11,456 nt of DNA from RGIG5579 sp045590715 (GTDB lineage Bacteria; Bacillota; Clostridia; Oscillospirales; SIG627): contig JAZNRO010000030.1 of the NCBI GenBank assembly GCA_045590715.1, forward strand, positions 1 to 11,456, written 5' to 3'. Shown here piece by piece: positions 7,198 through 11,456 of the stretch (the stretch's first letter is position 1; every line of letters begins with the position of its first letter). Both the position numbers and the translations under genes were made by a program. A model generated the notes under the pieces. The model made no database searches and was not told the origin of the DNA. It was given only the letters and a program-made list of their open reading frames with translations.

Positions 7198-7978
7198 ATA
7201 AATTCACCATTTCGGTATCTTCCACATCGGCGAGATTGATATCTTCGATGCTCTTTGCTTTCACAATGGTCTTGGGTTCGCGAACCGGGTTATATTCATA
7301 AGTAACCTTCGGTTTATCGGACTGCTCGGTCTTGCGAGGCTTATTTTCCTTCTTGGGACCGCCTACCGGGGACATAACCACGCGGCGCTCCTCGCCGGAA
7401 CCGATAGAATGGGTGGTTACTCCGCCAATTTCCTGGGCCTGGGAGTGAATGATTCTTCTTTCATAAGCGCTCATAGGCTCAAAGGTTACGGATCTGCCGC
7501 TCTTTTTTACGCGGCCTGCGGTCTTGCGAGCAAGACCTCTCAAGGTATTTTCGCGCTTTGCGCGATAGTTTTCGATGTCGATGGTGATTCTCACGTAGTC
7601 ATCACCGTGACGGTTGGTCACAAGGCTCAAGAGATACTGAATGGAGTCCAGCACTTCTCCGTGATGTCCGATGAGTACGCCAAGGTCTTTGCCCTCCAGG
7701 GTGTAGGCGAGTTCTCCGCCTTCCTTTTCCTCACAGTGAATTTCGGCTTCAATACCGGCATTGCGGATCAAGGTGTGCAAAAAATCGTCGGTAGCTTCCC
7801 GAACGGTGGGATTATACTTTACCAGGATCTTTGCATCGGTAGAACCGAGTCCGAGAAAGCCTTTTTTAGCCTCCTCCAAAACGGTATAAGAAAGTTCATC
7901 CTTTTCTTTATGAAGCTGCTGTGAAGCAAGGGCGATGGCGTCTTCTACGCTTTTGGCGGTAAAAGTCAATTCCTTCAT
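7196..7978 (-). CDS. khpB: RNA-binding protein KhpB / Jag (EloR), Jag_N-KH-R3H
   Basis: 260-residue RNA-binding protein, known in Gram-positive bacteria as Jag, EloR or KhpB. It partners KhpA and affects cell elongation and division in streptococci. Residues 1-50 form the Jag N-terminal domain with the typical GFLGLGS (40-46). A KH domain has its loop at 103-107 (IGHHG, where GKxG-type residues are usual). An R3H domain carries Arg174 and His178 (RxxxH), followed by the SIGSGEERRVV strand. The tail from about 205 to 260 is charged and likely disordered. The open frame extends upstream to a TTG at 7996, but GAAGGAAG sits between that TTG and the ATG at 7978 at good spacing, so the ATG is chosen. 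It follows yidC by 23 bases, as in most Firmicutes, and is followed by a terminator. Confidence 0.94.
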   Translation of the reverse strand: MKELTFTAKSVEDAIALASQQLHKEKDELSYTVLEEAKKGFLGLGSTDAKILVKYNPTVREATDDFLHTLIRNAGIEAEIHCEEKEGGELAYTLEGKDLGVLIGHHGEVLDSIQYLLSLVTNRHGDDYVRITIDIENYRAKRENTLRGLARKTAGRVKKSGRSVTFEPMSAYERRIIHSQAQEIGGVTTHSIGSGEERRVVMSPVGGPKKENKPRKTEQSDKPKVTYEYNPVREPKTIVKAKSIEDINLADVEDTEMVNL

Positions 7979-7985
7979 AATGCCA

Positions 7986-7992
7986 CTTCCTT
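7986..7992 (-). promoter_or_regulatory. Ribosome site that fixes the jag start
   Basis: Minus-strand AAGGAAG stands seven bases before the ATG at 7978. It lies within the open frame that extends upstream to a TTG at 7996, so the shorter protein beginning MKELTF is the likely product. Confidence 0.82.
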
Positions 7993-8001
7993 CCAAAAAT
8001 A

Positions 8002-9261
8002 TTAGTCTTTGTTATCTTCTTTCAAAGGAGCTTTATCAATGATTTTTTTATCACCGGTCTCCTTTTTTTCCTTTAAAACAGTCTTTTCCGGAACTTTGGA
8101 AATGGATTCGTACACGTCGTCATCATCGTATACCAAAGATTTTTTCTTTTTACCGGGGGTCGCTGTATTACCTTTTTTCTTTTTCTGTTTGCCGCCGTAA
8201 AGACGCTCTGCTTCCCGCATTTCTTCAGGAGTGATCTCCTTAATGGGGAACATTTTCGACAGTGCGATCTGCTGAACGGGGCTTAAGACGTTAGACATAA
8301 TCCAGTAAATACCTACCGCGGAAGGAACCTGGAAAGAAATGTACAAGCTGAAGAGGGGCATAAAGATATTCATAATGCGCATCTGGCTCTTCATTTCTTC
8401 GGTCTGTTCAGGTTGATAGGTAAACTTGCGGGTAAGAGCCTGTCCGAAATAAGCAGTAATCAGGGACAGGATGGGAACCAAAAGAATTGCTTTCTTGCCA
8501 AAAGACTTATCTTTGATAAGGTCAATGTTAGGCGTGGTTCCAAGGTCAAAGCCGGAGAAAGCTTCCAGATTGGGAAGGCTTTCCAGTACTTCAGAAGCGG
8601 TGATTGCGCCCTCTTCCTTCTCTGCCCCTTCCTTATCAAAACGGGCATCGAAAGCAGCGGCGAAAGCATCGCGGTTTTCATTGATGTAGTTGATTACAAC
8701 GATTTCGGAATTGTACTGATAGGAATTTTCTTCCAGTGCTTTTTCAAAATCAGAATCCTTGTGCTTTTGGTTTACCTTCAAAATGGTCTGGATCTTGCGA
8801 TCTGCTTCCTTACGGTCGGCATCTTCTTCATAGACCATCTGGGCAACTACCTGCTGAACTTCATTCACAGAATCCTTCGGCAGGCCTGCGGTATAGGTCA
8901 GAGGCATTCTGACAACGGCGTAAACGGCAAGAAGCACCAGCATTTGCAGAAGCATAGGCAGACAGCCGGCCAGAGGGCTGAAATTCTCCTTCTGATAAAG
9001 CTCCTGAATCTCGGTGTTCATTTTCAGCTGGGTAGCACGGTCCGTGCGTCCCGCATACTTTTTACGGATTACATTTTCCTTGGGACGAAGGGCAGCCTGT
9101 TTCTGGGAGTTTTTCTGCTGTTTGATACCAAAGGGAAACAGAACAAGCTTTAAAACTACGGAAAAAAGCAGGATTGCAAACAGATAACTGCCACTTAAGG
9201 AATAAAACCATTGAATAAGCCATCCGAAAGGAATTCGGATCAAGTCAAAAATAGCAGACAA
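8002..9261 (-). CDS. yidC: Membrane protein insertase YidC (Oxa1 family), TTG start
   Basis: 419-residue polytopic protein that inserts proteins into the cytoplasmic membrane, alone or with Sec. Likely membrane segments: about 24-44, 97-120, 257-276, 295-310 and 313-335. A cytoplasmic amphipathic stretch with Lys/Arg lies at 48-93, and a Lys-rich tail from 356 to the end resembles ribosome-contacting tails in this family. Lys38 takes the place of the arginine usual in the hydrophilic groove. The outside loop between the second and third segments is about 135 residues, much longer than in SpoIIIJ-type proteins, and no lipoprotein signal is seen. The start is TTG, one base after the yidD stop, with AAAGGA eight bases upstream inside the end of yidD; this fits translational coupling. 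Confidence 0.95.
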   Translation of the reverse strand: MSAIFDLIRIPFGWLIQWFYSLSGSYLFAILLFSVVLKLVLFPFGIKQQKNSQKQAALRPKENVIRKKYAGRTDRATQLKMNTEIQELYQKENFSPLAGCLPMLLQMLVLLAVYAVVRMPLTYTAGLPKDSVNEVQQVVAQMVYEEDADRKEADRKIQTILKVNQKHKDSDFEKALEENSYQYNSEIVVINYINENRDAFAAAFDARFDKEGAEKEEGAITASEVLESLPNLEAFSGFDLGTTPNIDLIKDKSFGKKAILLVPILSLITAYFGQALTRKFTYQPEQTEEMKSQMRIMNIFMPLFSLYISFQVPSAVGIYWIMSNVLSPVQQIALSKMFPIKEITPEEMREAERLYGGKQKKKKGNTATPGKKKKSLVYDDDDVYESISKVPEKTVLKEKKETGDKKIIDKAPLKEDNKD

Positions 9262-9262
9262 T

Positions 9263-9499
9263 TTACTTTTCCTTTCTTACAAAGACGTGATCGGGAACGG
9301 GGTCATATCCGCCCTTCCCGAAGGGATTGCAACGTAAAATGCGCCAAATGGTCAAAAGAGACCCCTTCCAAAAGCCGTGCTTTAAAAAAGCTTCAACGGC
9401 GTACTGGGAGCAGGTCGGAGTAAAACGACAGTGAGGACCAATCAGCGGGGAGATAAACTTTTGATAAAGACGAATAAAAAAAACACAAAGATACCTCAT
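9263..9499 (-). CDS. yidD: Membrane protein insertion efficiency factor YidD
   Basis: 78-residue small protein of the YidD (DUF37, haemolytic-domain) family, peripheral at the inner face of the membrane and thought to help YidC insert proteins. The whole chain matches the family pattern: N-terminal amphipathic helix, then CRFTPTCSQYA (Cys24 and Cys30), a Trp-rich helix and RCNPFGKGGYDPVP with Cys57. The ATG overlaps the rnpA stop codon in an ATGA arrangement, and its own stop lies one base from the yidC start, so rnpA, yidD and yidC are read as a coupled set. A GAGG lies ten bases upstream of the ATG. Confidence 0.96.
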   Translation of the reverse strand: MRYLCVFFIRLYQKFISPLIGPHCRFTPTCSQYAVEAFLKHGFWKGSLLTIWRILRCNPFGKGGYDPVPDHVFVRKEK

Positions 9500-9861
9500 A
9501 CCTGGGTATCCTCAGAAAAAAGCGCAAGTTTTGAAAATGCTTTTTCCATATCCAAAAGAACCTCGCCCATTTTTCTTTTCGGATCAACCATAGCACTGCG
9601 CGCTACCACTACAATAAGATAAGGTCTTTGAAACCTTTTTTCTTTTAAAATGGTACGATACGCTTCCCGAATCAGTCTGCGGGCGCGAGAACGCTCCACC
9701 GCATTACCGATCTTTTTACCGGTGGTGATCCCCAGGCGAGTTTCCGGGGTTTTATAATTTTTTAAAGCATAAACCGCAATATTCTTTTCAGAGACCTTTT
9801 TCCCTTTGGCGTAAACCTTGGAGAAAAGATGATTCTCTTTAATGGAAATGATTTTTGCCAT
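9496..9861 (-). CDS. rnpA: Ribonuclease P protein component RnpA
   Basis: 121-residue basic protein that assists the RNase P RNA in cutting 5' leaders from pre-tRNAs. The central RNA-binding block runs GNAVERSRARRLIREAYR (52-69). It equals the family's RNR region but has Ser58 where Asn is usual. The N-terminal part, with HLFSKVYAKGKK, is typical. The open frame extends to a GTG at 9912, but that codon lies in the loop of the rpmH terminator, so the ATG at 9861 was taken; it gives the normal family length. The ribosome site is weak (GGGATTGGTG ends three bases before ATG), which may keep the level low relative to L34. The stop overlaps yidD. Confidence 0.94.
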   Translation of the reverse strand: MAKIISIKENHLFSKVYAKGKKVSEKNIAVYALKNYKTPETRLGITTGKKIGNAVERSRARRLIREAYRTILKEKRFQRPYLIVVVARSAMVDPKRKMGEVLLDMEKAFSKLALFSEDTQV

Positions 9862-9886
9862 AACACCAATCCCGAAAACGGTAAAG

Positions 9887-9939
9887 ATATAGAAAAAACC
9901 ACCGGTGTTCACAGAGAAATCCGGAGACGGTGGTTTTTT
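9887..9939 (-). terminator. Terminator between rpmH and rnpA
   Basis: A 12 bp stem forms between 9893-9904 and 9928-9939, including CCACCG/CGGTGG and an A/T-rich base, with a 23-base loop that holds TCCGGA. On the minus strand it ends in six T and CTAT. It starts 21 bases after the rpmH stop and ends before the rnpA ATG, so most transcripts from the rpmH promoter would stop after L34 and a minority read on into rnpA-yidD-yidC. Confidence 0.8.
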
Positions 9940-9960
9940 TACTAAATCCTTTATGCAAGA

Positions 9961-10095
9961 TTAATAAGTGAGTCTTGCTCTCATTTTTGCTCTACGTCTT
10001 TTCAGTACCTTTCTTCCATTTGCAGTTTTCATTCTTTTACGGAAGCCATGTTCCATTTTTCTCTGACGCTTTTTGGGCTGATAAGTTCTGATCAT
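9961..10095 (-). CDS. rpmH: 50S ribosomal protein L34
   Basis: 44-residue, very basic protein of the large ribosomal subunit, beginning MIRTYQPKKRQRKMEHGFRK and ending RARLTY, the family pattern along its full length (usual length 44-46). The ATG is at 10095 with the near-perfect ribosome site AAGGAGGTG (10109-10101) five bases upstream. A weak 5 bp stem (TTGCA/TGCAA, 10120-10116 and 10102-10098) would hold that site in its loop. It has its own strong promoter and is followed by a terminator before rnpA. dnaA, the usual upstream neighbour in Firmicutes, is not here; a pantothenate kinase gene is. Confidence 0.98.
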   Translation of the reverse strand: MIRTYQPKKRQRKMEHGFRKRMKTANGRKVLKRRRAKMRARLTY

Positions 10096-10134
10096 GATTG
10101 CACCTCCTTAGCCAATGCAAATTTTAACTAGATA

Positions 10135-10163
10135 AGTATACTACATAGCTGTAGCAAAGTCAA
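10135..10163 (-). promoter_or_regulatory. Promoter of rpmH (and read-through into rnpA-yidD-yidC-jag)
   Basis: TTGACT (10163-10158) and TATACT (10140-10135) are separated by exactly 17 bp on the minus strand, close to the sigma-A consensus. The start should fall near 10128, giving a leader of about 33 bases. The -35 box begins 29 bases after the stop of the pantothenate kinase gene. No hairpin terminator was seen between the two, so some read-through from that gene is possible. Confidence 0.88.
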
Positions 10164-10191
10164 GCATTTTTCAAAATTTTATAGCGGAAAA

Positions 10192-11031
10192 TCAAGATGT
10201 TTTCAATTTCTTAAAATATAAGAGTGCCGCACCGATTACGGTTCCGTAGCGAGCATTTTCCGGGAAAAGGAATTCCATATCAAACATTTTTCCAAGCGTA
10301 TCAAAAACGGTTTTTGCGTGCTTCATAGCAGAAAGTTTACCGGTAAGCACCACTTTTTTCAGGCCGAAACCGCGAGCGGCAAAAACGCTGACCATACCGA
10401 TGGTTTCAAAAACGAGATTGATAATACCAAGAGCCAGATCCTCTCTGGTAGCAAGGTCGGAAAGTTTACCGAAGTTTGACGCGGTGGTATCCAGGTACAG
10501 GGTGGGACTTAAGTTCTTTTTAGAAATATCGGAAATGCGAAGGTCGATTTTCGAAATATCCCCTTTATCCGCAAGGGCTTCCAGGTGATGGATGTCACGA
10601 AGGCCAACCATGGTTTCGGAAAGGCCGCAAAGAGTGCCGCCGCCAACTCCGGTACCGCCCAGGTACTCTACGCTATCGCCTTTTACGTGCACGATTGCCG
10701 TACCGGTACCCATACTGACAACAACAGATTCATCCAGCCCTGCCAGGTACTGACCGCCAAGACCGATGCAGTCGAACTCCTGTACGTGGCGGGTAGGAAT
10801 ACCGTAAAGATCCTGGGTGATGTAGCTGCTACCCACACCGGTAACCATCACGCACTCCACGTCGGAAAGACTAATATTGTGAAGAGAAGTAAATTTACCG
10901 AAAGCACCGTAAATGGAAGATAAAGGATCATCCGCACGAACCGATAAGGGCTCGATCAAATTTCCCTCTCCACGGAAACCGCAGATTTTCGTGGTGCTTC
11001 CGCCAATGTCAATTCCCAGTACAATTCCCAT
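10192..11031 (-). CDS. coaW: Type II pantothenate kinase (CoaW-like)
   Basis: 279-residue cytoplasmic kinase of the acetate/sugar kinase/Hsp70 fold, most like the eukaryotic-type (type II) pantothenate kinases known from Staphylococcus, which phosphorylate pantothenate as the first step of coenzyme A synthesis. The phosphate-1 loop GIDIGGSTTK is at 6-15, a second glycine-rich motif SMGTGTA at 106-112, and the family hallmark GGTGVGGGTLCGLS at 125-138. Glu85, in VQEFDCIGLGG, is the likely catalytic base. Near the C-terminus VVLTGKLS (227-234) gives the adenosine-side motif. The length fits bacterial type II enzymes. The ATG has AGGAGA six bases upstream and its own promoter. BadF/BadG-type activators share the fold, but the GGTGxGGGT block favours CoaW. 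Confidence 0.85.
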   Translation of the reverse strand: MGIVLGIDIGGSTTKICGFRGEGNLIEPLSVRADDPLSSIYGAFGKFTSLHNISLSDVECVMVTGVGSSYITQDLYGIPTRHVQEFDCIGLGGQYLAGLDESVVVSMGTGTAIVHVKGDSVEYLGGTGVGGGTLCGLSETMVGLRDIHHLEALADKGDISKIDLRISDISKKNLSPTLYLDTTASNFGKLSDLATREDLALGIINLVFETIGMVSVFAARGFGLKKVVLTGKLSAMKHAKTVFDTLGKMFDMEFLFPENARYGTVIGAALLYFKKLKTS

Positions 11032-11060
11032 AATATATCTCCTAAATAGATTTACACCAA

Positions 11061-11089
11061 ATTATACCATATTGAAAATCACTCGTCAA
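11061..11089 (-). promoter_or_regulatory. Promoter of the pantothenate kinase gene
   Basis: TTGACG (11089-11084) and TATAAT (11066-11061) have a 17 bp spacer on the minus strand. The start would fall near 11054, with a leader of about 23 bases and the ribosome site AGGAGA at 11043-11038. Confidence 0.88.
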
Positions 11090-11105
11090 GTTATGACAGT
11101 TTCTA

Positions 11106-11134
11106 TGGACAAAGGTGCATCTTTCTTTTATAAT
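11106..11134 (+). promoter_or_regulatory. Promoter of the radical SAM gene
   Basis: TGGACA (11106-11111) and TATAAT (11129-11134) have a 17 bp spacer on the plus strand. The start would fall near 11141, just before GAAAGG (11143-11148), which precedes the ATG at 11158. It is back to back with the pantothenate kinase promoter, the two -35 boxes being 16 bp apart. Confidence 0.8.
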
Positions 11135-11157
11135 ATCCAAAAGAAAGGCGGGTATTT

Positions 11158-11456
11158 ATGACGGAAAATCGCAAGTGTACGCTATGCCCCAGAAACTGCA
11201 AAGTGGACCGAAAAGAAAAAACGGGCTTTTGTGGTCTGAGAGAAAAAACTGTTTTAGCGAAAGTAATGCTTCATAAGTGGGAAGAGCCCTGTATTTGTTT
11301 TGGCAAAGGCAGCGGTGCTCTTTTCTTCTCCGGTTGTCAATTAAAATGCGCCTTTTGTCAGAATTACGAGATCTCCGCTGAAATTTGCGGAAAAGAAGTT
11401 TCAAAAGAGGAACTTACAAAGCTTTTCTTTCTTCTTCAGGAAAAAGGTGCTTGCAA
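11158..11456 (+). CDS. Radical SAM protein, PflA/PflX-like, 3' end outside window
   Basis: The first 99 codons of a gene that runs off the right edge. The radical SAM cluster motif CxxxCxxC is at Cys60, Cys64 and Cys67 in SGCQLKCAFCQN, a form typical of pyruvate formate-lyase-activating-enzyme-like proteins (COG1313, PflX type). Before it lies a second cysteine block, CTLCPRNC with Cys7, Cys10 and Cys14 plus Cys25 in GFCG, also characteristic of that group and a likely extra metal or Fe-S site. The substrate of such proteins is not known in general. The start has GAAAGG nine bases upstream and its own promoter. Nothing here links it to an adjacent formate lyase; the activating role is only a family-level guess. 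Confidence 0.85.
   Translation, partial: MTENRKCTLCPRNCKVDRKEKTGFCGLREKTVLAKVMLHKWEEPCICFGKGSGALFFSGCQLKCAFCQNYEISAEICGKEVSKEELTKLFFLLQEKGAC

Noticed and set aside
7195..7200. TATAAA as the -10 of a promoter for mnmE
   Set aside because: No -35-like box lies 16-18 bp upstream, and a start there would place the jag-mnmE terminator directly downstream.
7409..7924. 171-codon plus-strand open frame opposite jag
   Set aside because: It is a shadow of the KH/R3H coding region; the minus-strand protein has clear domains and start signals.
7979..7996. TTG start adding six residues to Jag
   Set aside because: The added stretch contains the ribosome site of the downstream ATG, and the Jag_N domain begins at that ATG.
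8413..9153. 246-codon plus-strand open frame opposite yidC
   Set aside because: It lies fully opposite a conserved gene, has no matching family features and no ribosome site of note. It reflects codon bias of the coding strand.
9862..9912. GTG start adding 17 residues to RnpA
   Set aside because: The GTG lies in the loop of the rpmH terminator, has no ribosome site, and the shorter form has the normal family length.
10096..10191. Possible oriC/DnaA-box region upstream of rpmH
   Set aside because: No TTATCCACA-like 9-mers or AT-rich unwinding repeats were seen. The gap is filled by the rpmH promoter and leader.

Overview
The window looks like a piece of a Bacillota chromosome, most likely class Clostridia. 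This rests on moderate to low GC, A-rich leaders with strong GGAGG-type ribosome sites, and textbook sigma-A promoters. The core is the conserved cluster rpmH-rnpA-yidD-yidC-jag-mnmE-mnmG-rsmG, which usually lies beside the replication origin. No genus can be assigned from sequence alone.

Layout from right to left, because nearly everything is on the minus strand. At the right edge a plus-strand gene for a PflA-like radical SAM protein begins and runs off the window. It is divergent from a minus-strand type II pantothenate kinase gene (coaW-like), each with its own promoter in a 126 bp gap. Next come rpmH (44 aa, too short for most ORF listings) with its own near-consensus promoter, a terminator, rnpA, yidD (ATGA overlap), yidC (TTG start one base after the yidD stop) and jag/khpB. 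A strong terminator follows jag, then mnmE, mnmG (TTG start) and rsmG, closed by a terminator at 3034-3060. These genes cover translation and RNA processing (L34, RNase P protein), membrane protein insertion (YidD, YidC), an RNA-binding cell-envelope regulator (KhpB) and RNA modification (tRNA U34 by MnmE/MnmG, 16S G527 by RsmG).

Left of this cluster is a separate one-gene unit with its regulation visible: a TTGACA/TATAAT promoter, a leader that matches the yybP-ykoY (Mn2+) riboswitch architecture, a mutually exclusive antiterminator/terminator pair, and an 881-residue P-type cation ATPase. Together they point to manganese-induced cation efflux. The ATPase unit ends in a bidirectional terminator. 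The last ~130 bp hold two more hairpins, one a perfect 16 bp dyad that can be read either as a terminator of a rightward gene or as a hairpin masking the ribosome site of a leftward gene.

No rRNA, tRNA, insertion sequence, prophage, CRISPR or toxin-antitoxin signature was seen. No new multi-gene system is evident. The points of interest are regulatory: the riboswitch, the terminators placed inside the conserved cluster, and the absence of dnaA next to rpmH.
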